This document shows, piece after piece, positions 34,562 to 43,566 of a DNA stretch of 64,000 bases (position 1 is the stretch's first letter; the number at the start of each line of letters is the position of its first letter). The position numbers were made by a program, and so were the translations under genes. The DNA is from Pseudophaeobacter sp965641885 (lineage in GTDB: Bacteria > Pseudomonadota > Alphaproteobacteria > Rhodobacterales > Rhodobacteraceae), in contig OZ282574.1 in assembly GCA_965641885.1 (NCBI GenBank), forward strand, positions 1,860,001-1,924,000. The letters are read 5' to 3'. The notes under the pieces are model-generated. The model had not been told where the DNA came from and did not search any database. It saw only the letters and a list, made by a program, of their open reading frames with translations.

Positions 34562-35857
34562 TTAGTCTTTTGGTGGCTCTGGTGGGGTGTAGTTTTCAGG
34601 ATCCTCAACCCAAATCTCCCATTGATCAAGGAAGGAGGTTGTACCCAAATCCTGCTTTGGCCAATGATTTGGCCAAGCGGCACCTTCAGGACCTGAACCA
34701 TCTGGTAAGCGGGTGGAGGCATCACCAAATGCACTATTGATTTGAGCATGGGAAATTTCTGCAGAGGTAAAATCAACGCTTGCTACAGCTGAGTTTGAGA
34801 AAACGGCATCGCTTAGATTGGTAGATTTGGAAAAGACGGCACCGGTCAGGAATGCTGTTTGTAATTTTGCGTATCTGAGATCAGCCCCCTGAAGGTGAAC
34901 CCTATCTAGGTACGTGCCCTGCAGTCCTGTATTCCAGAGAATTGAGCCCTTCATGTCTGCCTCCGTGAAATCTGCTCCTTGCATCATTGCGCCATCGAAA
35001 TTGGCGGCATCAAATTGTAGATTCTGCAGGTCAAAGCCTTGGAGGTTAGATCGTCTCAGGTCGATTGTGATTTTACCTGCATCTACATTCGGTATTTTTT
35101 TGAGGCGACCCAGCACTTGCACTGCAGACTCCATATCTGACCGCTGCACTTCGAGGCCGTTTGCCCACATGAAAAGGTCATTTCGAATTCCCGTCGCTGG
35201 AGGGTCCTCTGGGGGAGCCTCAGTCGACAGCTCCCGCACGTAAACACTCAGTTGTCGCGAAATACGCGGGGCAATATCGGGGCGTTCATTTGCCAGTCCT
35301 TCCAGCCGGTCGATGGCGGCATTGCGGCGGGTGATGTCGTCTTCCCAGATGTTCTGCTCGCCGTCCCAGCGCTGCCGCATGGCGTGCAGGTCTTCGGTTG
35401 CGGCGTTGAGCTTGTCGTTGAACAGGGCCTCGGTGGCTGTCTCGTTCTGCTGATGGGAGAGCCGCAGACGGATCAGGGTAAAGGGCAGGGCGATCACGGC
35501 GCCTATCGTGGCGGTCAGGCCTGCAAGTCGGGCAATGGAAAAGCGGAACTCCCAGATTTGGGCCAGATTTTGCGATTGGGTCTCGTTGCTCTGCGCATTT
35601 GGTACGGCCTGCCAGATGATGTCCCAGATGGTGTGCGCCAGACCAAAGAGCAATAAAGCAAGGATCAGCGCCCAGGCTGCCGCGGCGAGCAAGAACAGAT
35701 GCCATGAAAGATGGGATAGCCCGAGTTGCTCACGCAGTGATTGGACCGCATCCTTTGCCGGGGGGGAGGATAGCAAAAGGGGGAGCAGCACAAAGGCAAA
35801 GCCTCCCAGTGCGACAATCGCCCAAAACACGTTCGGTTCAATAGAAACTGGTGGCAT
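34562..35857 (-). CDS. Membrane protein with C-terminal pentapeptide repeats
   Basis: A 431-residue protein. Three hydrophobic spans are at about 10-29, 52-73 and 110-128, followed by a helical region (LHAMRQRWDGEQNIWEDDIT) and, at about 260-380, some twenty pentapeptide repeats of the A(D/N)LxX type (ANFDGAMMQGADFTEADMKG; VHLQGADLRYAKLQ), which fold as a right-handed beta-helix. The C-terminus is Pro/Trp-rich. Function unknown. The DNA for the C-terminal half (below about 35280) is visibly less GC-rich than that for the N-terminal half, suggesting a mosaic gene. A perfect 8-bp hairpin lies downstream at 34497-34532 but lacks a T-run. Confidence 0.82.
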   Translation of the reverse strand: MPPVSIEPNVFWAIVALGGFAFVLLPLLLSSPPAKDAVQSLREQLGLSHLSWHLFLLAAAAWALILALLLFGLAHTIWDIIWQAVPNAQSNETQSQNLAQIWEFRFSIARLAGLTATIGAVIALPFTLIRLRLSHQQNETATEALFNDKLNAATEDLHAMRQRWDGEQNIWEDDITRRNAAIDRLEGLANERPDIAPRISRQLSVYVRELSTEAPPEDPPATGIRNDLFMWANGLEVQRSDMESAVQVLGRLKKIPNVDAGKITIDLRRSNLQGFDLQNLQFDAANFDGAMMQGADFTEADMKGSILWNTGLQGTYLDRVHLQGADLRYAKLQTAFLTGAVFSKSTNLSDAVFSNSAVASVDFTSAEISHAQINSAFGDASTRLPDGSGPEGAAWPNHWPKQDLGTTSFLDQWEIWVEDPENYTPPEPPKD

Positions 35858-36016
35858 GAAATCAACCCATGGAGAAGTGAAGTTACCCTTTCACTCCCAG
35901 TATTAAGGGTCAAGCGACGTGCCTGTCTTGCAAAGCCGGGGTGCAGGGCATAAGTTCGCGCCAAATTCACAGCGTCCAAAGCCAAAAGGCGCTGCTTAGA
36001 CAAAAGGAATACCCCC

Positions 36017-36301
36017 TTGGATATGAACCAAATCGGCCAGTTTCTCCCCCTCATCCTGATCTTTGCGATCATGTATTTCCTGCTGATCCGTCCGCAGCAG
36101 AAAAAGATGAAAGAACACACGCAGATGGTGGCCAATGTGCGCCGTGGCGACCAAGTGGTGACCCAGGGTGGTCTCATCGGTAAGATCGCCAAGGTCAAAG
36201 ACGACAACGAAGTCGAAGTTGAACTGGCCGAAGGCGTTAAGGTGCGTGTGGTTAAATCCACCATCGCACAGGTGCTGAGCAAGACCGAGCCGGCAGCTTA
36301 A
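36017..36301 (+). CDS. yajC: Preprotein translocase subunit YajC
   Basis: A 94-residue single-span protein of the SecDF-YajC complex. The membrane span is FLPLILIFAIMYFLLIRPQQ with the family hallmark RPQQKKMKEH after it, then a small cytoplasmic beta domain (VRRGDQVVTQGGLIGKIAKV). Two starts are possible: TTG 36017, which has AAAAGGAA at good spacing, and ATG 36023, two codons later, whose spacing is long. I give the TTG but am not sure. secD follows after 34 bp. Confidence 0.93.
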   Translation: MDMNQIGQFLPLILIFAIMYFLLIRPQQKKMKEHTQMVANVRRGDQVVTQGGLIGKIAKVKDDNEVEVELAEGVKVRVVKSTIAQVLSKTEPAA

Positions 36302-36335
36302 GAAGCCCGTCATAACACTTTGAAAAGGCAGGGCA

Positions 36336-37997
36336 ATGCTGCAAATTGATCTCTGGAAAAGGGTCGTAATTTGGCTGGTCTGTGTGACCGGCCTTTTGCT
36401 TGCCCTGCCAAACGGTTTTTATACCCGCGTCGAGCAGTCAAACGACGCTGCCGCGGAAATTATCGCCAAGGGCGACACGGCTGAACGTCAGGCCCTAGTG
36501 GACCAATGGCCGTCTTTTCTGCCATCGTCTCTGGTCAATCTTGGTCTCGATCTGCGCGGTGGTGCGCATCTTTTGGCCGAAGTGAAGGTCGAAGATGTCT
36601 ATGCCGCGCGCATGGATGCGCTCTGGCCCGAGGTTCGGGATGCACTGCGTCCTGAACGCGCGGCCGTTGGCAGCTTTCGGCGCCAGCAGGCCCCTGAGGG
36701 CCAGATTCGCCTGAAGATCACCAAGCCGGAAGGCATGGCTCGCGCGCTGGAAGTGGTGCGTGGTCTGGCCAATCCGATCACCAGCCTGACCGGGGCCGGG
36801 GCCTCGGACATCACGGTGTCCGGCAGCGACGACATTATCACAATTGAGCTGAGCGAGGCTGAACGTCTCGCCTCTGATGACCGCACCGTGCGCCAGTCGC
36901 TGGAAATCGTGCGCCGCCGCATTGATGAGGTCGGCACCCGCGAGCCGACCATCCAGCGCCAGGGGGCCGACCGGATCCTCATTCAGGTGCCGGGCATTGG
37001 GTCAGCATCCGAGCTGAAAGCCATCATCGGCACCACGGCACAGCTGACCTTCAGCCCTGTTGTGGGCCGTGGCTCTGACCCTGACGCGCCTGCAGGTGTT
37101 GGCAACAAAGTCATCCCTTCGGTTGATGAGCCGGGCGCCTATTACACGGTTGAGGCGGCCCCGGTGGTCACTGGCGAAGAGCTGGTGGATGCGCAGCCGA
37201 CCTTTGATCAAAACGGCAGCCCGGCGGTGAATTTCCGCTTTAACATCTCTGGTGCGCGCAAATTTGGCGACTACACAGCCGAAAACATAGGCTCTCCCTT
37301 TGCTATTGTGCTGGATAACGAGGTTGTCTCGGCGCCGGTGATCCAATCTCATATCCCAGGTGGTTCCGGCATCATCACCGGTAACTTCACCATCGAGGAA
37401 AGCACCCATCTGGCGATCTTGCTGCGGGCAGGGGCCTTGCCTGCCGGGCTGGAGTTCCTGGAAGAGCGCACCATCGGGCCAGAGCTGGGCCAGGACAGTA
37501 TTGATGCCGGAAAGGTTGCCACCATCGTGGCCTTTATCGCCGTGCTGGTCTTTATGGCGCTCAGCTATGGTCTGTTTGGCCTCTTTGCCAATGTGGCGCT
37601 GATCCTGAACGTCGCACTGATCTTTGGCTTTCTCAGCCTCATTGGCGCGACGCTCACCCTGCCGGGTATCGCTGGTATCGTGCTGACGGTTGGTATGGCG
37701 GTTGACGCCAACGTGCTGATCTTTGAGCGGATCCGCGAAGAGCTGAAAGCGGGCCGTGGACCGGCGCGGGCCATCGACGAGGGCTACTCCAAGGCGCTGA
37801 GCGCCATTCTGGACGCCAATATCACCACCTTCATCACGGCCGTTATCCTGTTTGCCATGGGCTCTGGTCCGGTGCGGGGTTTTGCGATCACGCTGGGGCT
37901 GGGGATCATGACCTCGGTCTTTACCGCGATCTTTGTCACCCGGCTTATCATTGTGATGTGGTTTGAACGTCGCCGTCCCAAACAGATTGAGGTGTAA
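36336..37997 (+). CDS. secD: Protein translocase subunit SecD
   Basis: A 553-residue inner-membrane RND-superfamily protein that uses the proton motive force to pull exported proteins through SecYEG. It has an N-terminal span (RVVIWLVCVTGLLLALPNGF), a large periplasmic P1 domain that includes LGLDLRGGAHLLAEV, and five C-terminal spans containing GMAVDANVLIFERIREEL, the conserved D-A-N-V-L-I-x-E-R block of TM4. AAGGCAGGG precedes the ATG. It lies in the standard yajC-secD-secF order. Confidence 0.97.
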   Translation: MLQIDLWKRVVIWLVCVTGLLLALPNGFYTRVEQSNDAAAEIIAKGDTAERQALVDQWPSFLPSSLVNLGLDLRGGAHLLAEVKVEDVYAARMDALWPEVRDALRPERAAVGSFRRQQAPEGQIRLKITKPEGMARALEVVRGLANPITSLTGAGASDITVSGSDDIITIELSEAERLASDDRTVRQSLEIVRRRIDEVGTREPTIQRQGADRILIQVPGIGSASELKAIIGTTAQLTFSPVVGRGSDPDAPAGVGNKVIPSVDEPGAYYTVEAAPVVTGEELVDAQPTFDQNGSPAVNFRFNISGARKFGDYTAENIGSPFAIVLDNEVVSAPVIQSHIPGGSGIITGNFTIEESTHLAILLRAGALPAGLEFLEERTIGPELGQDSIDAGKVATIVAFIAVLVFMALSYGLFGLFANVALILNVALIFGFLSLIGATLTLPGIAGIVLTVGMAVDANVLIFERIREELKAGRGPARAIDEGYSKALSAILDANITTFITAVILFAMGSGPVRGFAITLGLGIMTSVFTAIFVTRLIIVMWFERRRPKQIEV

Positions 37998-37999
37998 TC

Positions 38000-38968
38000 A
38001 TGCGGCTAAGACTTGTTCCCAAGGAAACCTCATTCGATTTCTTCAGCAAGTGGAAGATCTGGTTGGGTATTTCCGCTCTTATGATGGTTGTTGGACTGGT
38101 GTCCTTTGGCCTGCAGGGGCTGAATTTTGGTATCGATTTTCGCGGTGGCACCACTGTGCGGACCGAAAGCACCACAGCGATTGACGTCAAGGTTTACCGC
38201 GATGCCATAGCGCCGCTTGAGCTGGGCGATATTTCAATCACCGAGGTGTTTGATCCCACCTTCGAAGACGACCAGCACGTCGCGATGATCCGCATTCAGG
38301 CCCAGGCCGACGGTGAGGCCATTTCCGGCGAGGTGATTGAAATTCTCAAGGGCGCACTGGACGCGGTGGCACCGGGCATCAAATTTGTCTCGGTCGAATC
38401 CGTGGGGCCCAAGGTCTCAGGAGAGCTGGTGCAGACGGCGGTTCTGGCCGTTGTGCTGGCGATTGGCGCGGTGCTGATCTATATCTGGCTGCGGTTTGAA
38501 TGGCAGTTTGCTCTGGGCGCGGTTGTCGCACTGGTGCATGACGTGGTCCTGACTATCGGCATTTTCTCAGAGTTGCAGATCAAATTCGACCTGGCGATCA
38601 TTGCGGCCCTGCTCACTATTGTGGGCTATTCGCTGAACGATACCGTGGTGGTGTTTGACCGGGTGCGCGAAAACCTGCGCCGCTATAAGAAAAAGGATCT
38701 GGCCGAGGTTTTGAACCTGTCGATCAACGAAACCCTCAGCCGCACCATGATGACCTCGGTCACAACCCTGTTGGCGCTGATTTCGCTCTATGTGCTGGGC
38801 GGTGATGTGATCCGTGGTTTTGTCTTTGCGATGATCTGGGGCGTTATTGTCGGGACCTATTCCTCGATTTTTGTGGCCTCGACCATCTTGCTTTGGCTGG
38901 GTGTCAAACGCGACTGGAGCAAGCCGAGCAATACATCTGGCAACCAGTTTGCCAATGTGGATGCCTGA
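38000..38968 (+). CDS. secF: Protein translocase subunit SecF
   Basis: The 322-residue partner of SecD. Hallmarks are LNFGIDFRGGTTVRTES near the N-terminus, the middle block SVGPKVSGELVQTAVLAVVL and the TM4 block GYSLNDTVVVFDRVRENLRR, with a last span near FAMIWGVIVGTYSSIFVAST. It starts two bases after the secD stop, so the two are coupled. A hairpin lies about 70 bp downstream of its stop. Confidence 0.97.
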   Translation: MRLRLVPKETSFDFFSKWKIWLGISALMMVVGLVSFGLQGLNFGIDFRGGTTVRTESTTAIDVKVYRDAIAPLELGDISITEVFDPTFEDDQHVAMIRIQAQADGEAISGEVIEILKGALDAVAPGIKFVSVESVGPKVSGELVQTAVLAVVLAIGAVLIYIWLRFEWQFALGAVVALVHDVVLTIGIFSELQIKFDLAIIAALLTIVGYSLNDTVVVFDRVRENLRRYKKKDLAEVLNLSINETLSRTMMTSVTTLLALISLYVLGGDVIRGFVFAMIWGVIVGTYSSIFVASTILLWLGVKRDWSKPSNTSGNQFANVDA

Positions 38969-39035
38969 CGCGCGGGCTTTTGCAGCTGAGCAGACCTTGC
39001 CTTTGCCGGTTCTGATTGGGATGATACTATCGAAA

Positions 39036-39066
39036 GGAGCTGCGGGAATTTCCTGCGGCTCCAATT
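39036..39066 (+). terminator. Possible terminator after secF
   Basis: GGAGCTGCGGG pairs with CCTGCGGCTCC (two G-T pairs, 5-nt loop) and is followed by AATTGTTTTC, 67 bp past the secF stop. The T-run is weak. Confidence 0.55.
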
Positions 39067-39142
39067 GTTTTCAGCCTGCGATTTTGGCACCGCAAGTCTC
39101 TATCCAATGCAGTGCGCAACAGATCTGAGAAAGGACATGCCG

Positions 39143-39496
39143 ATGCAACTCAATGAGGTGACGTTTACGGAGGCCAGGCCCGTCGATGGCTATGGTCCCG
39201 GATTTTTTCGCATTGCAGGTCAGGTGCATCAGGGGGCGCTGGTGGTCAGTGCTACTGGGGTTGAGTCTTGGCAGGGCTACACCGATGATGCTGCGCTCTT
39301 GGCGCTGGCGGGCACGGTGGATGTTTTGTTCATCGGCACTGGCGCTGAGATTGCCCATATCCCGGCGGATCTGCGGCAAAAGCTTGAGGCGGTCGGGCTT
39401 GGGCACGAGGTGATGAACTCTCCTGCGGCCTGCCGGACCTACAACGTGCTGCTGTCTGAAGGGCGGCGCATCGCTCTGGCTGTCTTGCCTGTCTGA
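39143..39496 (+). CDS. Mth938-like (DUF498) domain protein
   Basis: A 117-residue protein of the Mth938/NDUFAF3-like family: RPVDGYGPGFFRIAGQVHQG at the N-terminus, DVLFIGTGAEIAHIP in the middle and GHEVMNSPAACRTYNVLLSE near the end. The eukaryotic relative NDUFAF3 is a complex I assembly factor; the bacterial role is not settled. The gene is often found next to secDF in alphaproteobacteria, as here. ATG 39143 is chosen because AAAGGA is 7 bases upstream; ATG 39137 is too close to it. Confidence 0.88.
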   Translation: MQLNEVTFTEARPVDGYGPGFFRIAGQVHQGALVVSATGVESWQGYTDDAALLALAGTVDVLFIGTGAEIAHIPADLRQKLEAVGLGHEVMNSPAACRTYNVLLSEGRRIALAVLPV

Positions 39497-39649
39497 GATC
39501 GAACCTGTCTGAGATGACGCCGATCTTGGGGGGCTGGCGCGGGCGCTTCTCTCTTTCAGTCACTCGAGGCTAAGATTTGATCTCTCACAAGGTCTTTGCT
39601 GGTGCTTTGTGACTTTTGTGCAGCCAAGCAATGAGATAAGCCTGTATTC

Positions 39650-40264
39650 ATGACACTGAATGTATCAAATCTGCGCATCGCCCGTGGCGGAATCCCGGTG
39701 CTCGACGGGATCAGTTTTGAGCTGAAGCCCGGGCAGGCTTTGATTTTGCGTGGCCCCAACGGTATCGGCAAGACCACCTTGTTGCGCAGCATTGCCGGGC
39801 TCCAGCCGCCGCTTGCCGGAACAGTGACAGGTGGCGACGACCAAATCGCCTATGCCGCCCATTCTGATGGGTTAAAACCGGCCCTGACGGTGGCTGAGAA
39901 CCTCAGTTTCTGGGCCAGCGTTTTTGGCACCCGCTCCATTGAGGCCGCACTGGAGGCCTATAACCTCACGGGTTTGCGCCACCGCCCGGCCGGCGCGCTG
40001 TCAGCGGGGCAAAAACGGCGGTTGGGCCTGTCGCGGATGCTGGTCACGGGGCGCGCAATCTGGGTGATGGATGAGCCGACAGTGAGCCTCGATCAGGCCT
40101 CAGTCGCACTGTTTGCCATGGCGGTGCGCGACCACCTTGCGGCGCAGGGATCAGCTTTGATAGCCACCCATATCGATCTGGGGCTGGATGCGGAGGTGCT
40201 GGATGTCGGGCCCTATAAGGCCAAATCGGTGGCGCTGGATGATTTTGACGGGGCGTTCTTGTGA
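39650..40264 (+). CDS. ccmA: Haem exporter ATP-binding protein CcmA
   Basis: The 204-residue ATPase of the CcmABCD complex, which releases holo-CcmE during cytochrome c maturation. Walker A is RGPNGIGKTTLLR (about 40), the ABC signature LSAGQKRRLGLSRML and Walker B AIWVMDEPTVSLD, followed by the H-loop in LIATHIDLGL. No strong ribosome binding site is seen before the ATG. It overlaps ccmB by four bases (GTGA) and heads the ccmABCDG operon. Confidence 0.96.
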   Translation: MTLNVSNLRIARGGIPVLDGISFELKPGQALILRGPNGIGKTTLLRSIAGLQPPLAGTVTGGDDQIAYAAHSDGLKPALTVAENLSFWASVFGTRSIEAALEAYNLTGLRHRPAGALSAGQKRRLGLSRMLVTGRAIWVMDEPTVSLDQASVALFAMAVRDHLAAQGSALIATHIDLGLDAEVLDVGPYKAKSVALDDFDGAFL

Positions 40265-40917
40265 GAGCGCTGCTGGTGCGGGATCTGCGCCTGGCGGTGC
40301 GGGCAGGTGGCGGTTTTGGCCTGGGACTGGCGTTTTTCCTGATTGTCACCGTGATGGTGCCATTTTCTGTTGGGCCGGAATCTGATCTTTTGACCCGGAT
40401 CGCCCCCGGTGTTTTGTGGCTGGGCGCGCTTTTGTCTTGCCTGCTGTCGCTGGATCGCCTGCTGGCGCTGGACTGGGAAGACGGCTCGTTGGACCTGCTG
40501 GCCACGGCGCCACTGCCGCTGGAGGCCGTTGTCAGCATCAAAGCCCTGGCCCATTGGATCACCACCGGGTTGCCGCTGGTGCTGGCAGCACCCCTGTTGG
40601 GGGTGCTTTTGAACCTGCCGCCTGAGGGGTATAAATGGGTGGTGATTTCACTGCTTCTGGGCACGCCGGCCCTGTCGGTGATTGGCACCTTTGGCGCCGC
40701 CCTCACGGTGGGGCTGAAACGCGGCGGGCTGTTGCTGTCGCTTTTGGTGATGCCGCTTTATGTGCCAACGCTGATCTTTGGCGCCGAAGCCGCGCGGCGC
40801 GGCGCTTTGGGCATGGGGGTCGAGACGCCTTTGCTGATGCTGGCCGGAATTTCCGCTGCGGTTATTGCATTGATGCCCTTTGCCAGCGCTGCTGTTTTGC
40901 GTATCAATCTTCGCTAG
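40261..40917 (+). CDS. ccmB: Haem exporter permease CcmB
   Basis: A 218-residue permease with about six membrane spans (GLGLAFFLIVTVMVPFSVGP; LIFGAEAARRGALG). The conserved loop LLSLDRLLALDWEDGSLDLL after the second span is typical of CcmB. The GTG start overlaps the ccmA stop. ccmC follows after 39 bp. Confidence 0.95.
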   Translation: MRALLVRDLRLAVRAGGGFGLGLAFFLIVTVMVPFSVGPESDLLTRIAPGVLWLGALLSCLLSLDRLLALDWEDGSLDLLATAPLPLEAVVSIKALAHWITTGLPLVLAAPLLGVLLNLPPEGYKWVVISLLLGTPALSVIGTFGAALTVGLKRGGLLLSLLVMPLYVPTLIFGAEAARRGALGMGVETPLLMLAGISAAVIALMPFASAAVLRINLR

Positions 40918-40956
40918 CTATGTAGTTAACCAAACCACGGGAACGAGAGAGCCACT

Positions 40957-41694
40957 ATGTCGATCTGGGAATATGCCAACCCGCGAAAATTCCTGCGGAC
41001 CTCGGAACGGGTCATGCCGGTTCTCTGGGTCAGTTCGGGACTGCTGATGGCCGTCGGGCTGATCTGGGGGTTCTTTTTCACCCCGGACGACTACCGGCAG
41101 GGATCAACCGTTAAGATTATTTTCCTGCATGTGCCTGCAGCCCTTATGGCGATCAATGCCTGGTTTATGATGCTTGTGGCCTCGCTGATCTGGGTGATCC
41201 GCCGCCACCATGTCAGCGCGCTGGCCGCCAGGGCCGCGGCACCTGTGGGGATTGTTATGACGCTGATTGCGCTTGCAACGGGCGCTATCTGGGGCCAGCC
41301 GATGTGGGGCACCTGGTGGGCCTGGGATCCGCGTTTGACCTCGTTTCTGGTACTGTTTTTGTTCTATCTGGGCTATATTGCCCTGTGGGAAGCCATTGAT
41401 GACCCGGATACAGCCGCCGATCTTACCGCGATCCTGTGCCTGGTGGGGACGGTTTTTGCCGTGCTCAGCCGCTATGCGGTGAATTTCTGGAACCAGGGGC
41501 TGCATCAGGGGGCCTCGCTGTCGCTGGATAAAAAAGAGAACGTGGCCGATGCCTTTTCCAACCCGCTCTATATCTGCATGATTGGCTTTGGGTTGTTTTT
41601 CATCGCCATGGTGTTTTACCGCACTGGCACGGAGATCCGGGCCCGGCGGATAAAGGCGCTTTTGGCGCGTGAGCGGCAGGGAGAGTCAGCATGA
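40957..41694 (+). CDS. ccmC: Haem handling protein CcmC
   Basis: A 245-residue membrane protein that delivers haem to CcmE. It carries the WWD-domain signature WGTWWAWDPRLTSFLVLFLF on the periplasmic side, with haem-ligand histidines in IIFLHVPAALMAIN and YAVNFWNQGLHQGASLS (the second flanking His). Six spans are visible. ACGAGAGAG precedes the ATG. The last bases overlap ccmD (ATGA). Confidence 0.96.
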   Translation: MSIWEYANPRKFLRTSERVMPVLWVSSGLLMAVGLIWGFFFTPDDYRQGSTVKIIFLHVPAALMAINAWFMMLVASLIWVIRRHHVSALAARAAAPVGIVMTLIALATGAIWGQPMWGTWWAWDPRLTSFLVLFLFYLGYIALWEAIDDPDTAADLTAILCLVGTVFAVLSRYAVNFWNQGLHQGASLSLDKKENVADAFSNPLYICMIGFGLFFIAMVFYRTGTEIRARRIKALLARERQGESA

Positions 41695-41849
41695 TGCCAG
41701 ATCTTGGAAAATACAGCGACACCGTGCTGACGGCCTATGCGGCGTCAATCATCCTGCTGGCGCTGCTGGTGGGGATGACCCTGTGGCGCGGCCGACGGGT
41801 GCGCCGCGAGATGGATGCGCTGGAACAAAGGATGCGCCGCGATGGCTAA
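41691..41849 (+). CDS. ccmD: Haem exporter protein CcmD
   Basis: A very short (52-residue) single-span protein that holds CcmABC and CcmE together. The translated sequence is MMPDLGKYSDTVLTAYAASI, then the span IILLALLVGMTLW, then a basic helix (RRVRREMDALEQRMRRDG), the family layout with the conserved early Tyr residues. Its start overlaps the end of ccmC and its end overlaps ccmG by 8 bases. GGGAGAG gives a good ribosome binding site. Confidence 0.93.
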   Translation: MMPDLGKYSDTVLTAYAASIILLALLVGMTLWRGRRVRREMDALEQRMRRDG

Positions 41850-42381
41850 AGTCTCTCCATTGATGGTTCTGCCCATTGTGGTTTTTGCCAGCTTTGTCGG
41901 GCTTGCCCTGACAGGCATGTACCGGGATGATCCCGAAAGCCTGCCTTCGGCGCGCGAAGGCCAGCTTGCACCACCAGTGGAGCTGAGCGCGTTCCCCGGC
42001 AAACTCCCCTTTGATGATGCGACCCTGCGGGATGGCGAGGTAAAGCTGGTCAACTACTGGGCCAGCTGGTGCGCGCCCTGTCGGGTAGAACACCCCAACC
42101 TTGAGGCTCTGAAACAAGAGGGCCTCAAGATCTACGGGGTGAACTACAAGGACCAGTTGGACAATGCCGCGTCTTTCCTGGCGGAGCTGGGCGACCCCTA
42201 CGCCGCGATTGGTCGCGATGAAAAGGGCCGCATGGCACTGGACTGGGGTGTTTACGGTGTTCCGGAAACCTATGTGATTGATGGATCAGGCAAAATCATC
42301 CTGCGCTTTGCCGGGCCTTTGACCACGCGGGCAATCGAAAGCACATTGCGTCCCGCACTGGAAAAAGCGCGCGGCCAATAG
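41842..42381 (+). CDS. ccmG: Periplasmic thiol:disulfide oxidoreductase CcmG (DsbE)
   Basis: A 179-residue thioredoxin-fold protein that keeps the apocytochrome CxxCH cysteines reduced. An N-terminal anchor (PLMVLPIVVFASFVGLALTG) leads to VNYWASWCAPCRVEHPNLEA, with the active-site Cys-Ala-Pro-Cys, and VYGVPETYVIDGSGKI, which supplies the cis-Pro/GVPE feature of the family. ATG 41842 lies inside the end of ccmD and gives the usual length. It ends the ccmABCDG run; ccmE, ccmF and ccmH are not in this window. Confidence 0.95.
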   Translation: MAKVSPLMVLPIVVFASFVGLALTGMYRDDPESLPSAREGQLAPPVELSAFPGKLPFDDATLRDGEVKLVNYWASWCAPCRVEHPNLEALKQEGLKIYGVNYKDQLDNAASFLAELGDPYAAIGRDEKGRMALDWGVYGVPETYVIDGSGKIILRFAGPLTTRAIESTLRPALEKARGQ

Positions 42382-42400
42382 TTGCGCGCAACAAAAGTCT

Positions 42401-42739
42401 TCAGCCAAACACCGTCAGATCAAGCGCCAGACCTGTGCCCAACCAGATGCCGTGATCGCGGTGATCTTCCAGCTCATTGCCCGTTTCAGGATGGGCGAAG
42501 ACCACGAGCCCCTGCCGGTTCAGGGCCAGCCAGGGCAGCAGCTGCGCGAACTGATCCGGGGTGGCACCCAACTGGCAGGACCACATAGGGTGCGGCCCGA
42601 CCGCTTTTTCATGCACCCGTCCCATTTTTACCCCAAACAATTCGGCGGCGGTTAGGCAAAGGCTGCGTGCGACCTCAAGGCTATCGGCTTCGAAGTACAC
42701 ATGGGCATGGTAGCCCGTGATAGAGTTGATCTGTTTCAT
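42401..42739 (-). CDS. DOPA 4,5-dioxygenase family protein
   Basis: A 112-residue protein of the DOPA_dioxygen family. It has the early ITGYHAHVYFEADSLEVARS, with the His-x-His pair, GPHPMWSCQLGATPDQFAQL in the middle and HPETGNELEDHRDHGIWLGT near the end, a cluster of His and acidic residues that may bind iron. Plant and fungal relatives cleave DOPA for betalain synthesis; the bacterial substrate is unknown. ATG 42739 starts just before the conserved strand. It converges on ccmG with a 19-bp gap. Confidence 0.87.
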   Translation of the reverse strand: MKQINSITGYHAHVYFEADSLEVARSLCLTAAELFGVKMGRVHEKAVGPHPMWSCQLGATPDQFAQLLPWLALNRQGLVVFAHPETGNELEDHRDHGIWLGTGLALDLTVFG

Positions 42740-42819
42740 ACCTGCAGTCTTGCTGTTTTTATCGGTGCAAACAACTGCGTAGCGCCCCACAGCAGATGTG
42801 CACAGGGCCTGACAACGCG

Positions 42820-43521
42820 CTACAGGCGGTAGCCGCCGGAGACGCCGAGGATTTCGCCGGTGATGCTGCGGGCGGCTGATGATGCGAGAAAGCGGACCGC
42901 CTGGGCGATATCATCCGCCTCGGCCAGCCGTCCCAGGGCGGTGTCTTTGACAAACAGCTCTGTCAGCTCCGCGTCGCGCGGCTTTTCTGCCACGTTCACA
43001 GCCCCGGGGGCGACGGCGTTGACGCGGATGCCGCGCGGCCCAAGCTCTTTTGCCATGCCACGGGTCCACAGATTGAGCCCTGCCTTGCTGGCGCCATACG
43101 CCACGGCACCTTTGGGCGGCAGTGCTGCATTCATAGACGAGAGGCTGACGATAGCTGCTCCTGGCTGCAGATGCGGCAATGCCGCGGATAGCAACGCCGC
43201 TGGCGCCAGAAGATTGATATCCAGAATATCGCGATAGGCAGCGGCGTCAAAGTGATCAAGCGGTGTTGCGGCGGCGCCACCTGCATTGTTGACGATGACA
43301 TCGAGGCGGCCGAACCGGGCGATCACCGCATCGACAACCTGCTGTGCCGCGCCGTCCGTGGTGAGGTCGGATTTGAGCGCGAGGACGTCGGGGGCCTCTT
43401 CAAGCAGAGCCTGCGGCGCGGTGTTGTGCCAGGTGATGGCGACATGGTGGTCGGGCACAAAGGCTCGGGCGATGGCGCGGCCAATGCCATATGCGCCGCC
43501 TGTGATAAGAACCGTCTTCAT
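42820..43521 (-). CDS. Short-chain dehydrogenase/reductase
   Basis: A 233-residue classical SDR. The N-terminus reads KTVLITGGAYGIGRAIARAF (TGxxxGxG cofactor motif), NNAGG is the NAG motif, SLSSMNAALPPKGAVAYGAS supplies the catalytic Ser and Tyr with Lys four residues on (YGASK), and GEILGVSGGYRL ends the protein. The acidic/basic discriminator residues do not give an obvious cofactor choice by eye. Substrate unknown. The ATG at 43521 is followed directly by the first strand. Confidence 0.9.
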   Translation of the reverse strand: MKTVLITGGAYGIGRAIARAFVPDHHVAITWHNTAPQALLEEAPDVLALKSDLTTDGAAQQVVDAVIARFGRLDVIVNNAGGAAATPLDHFDAAAYRDILDINLLAPAALLSAALPHLQPGAAIVSLSSMNAALPPKGAVAYGASKAGLNLWTRGMAKELGPRGIRVNAVAPGAVNVAEKPRDAELTELFVKDTALGRLAEADDIAQAVRFLASSAARSITGEILGVSGGYRL

Positions 43522-43566
43522 GCGCCACCTCCGTGTAGATAAATCCCATGCCCTGTAAACACAGAA

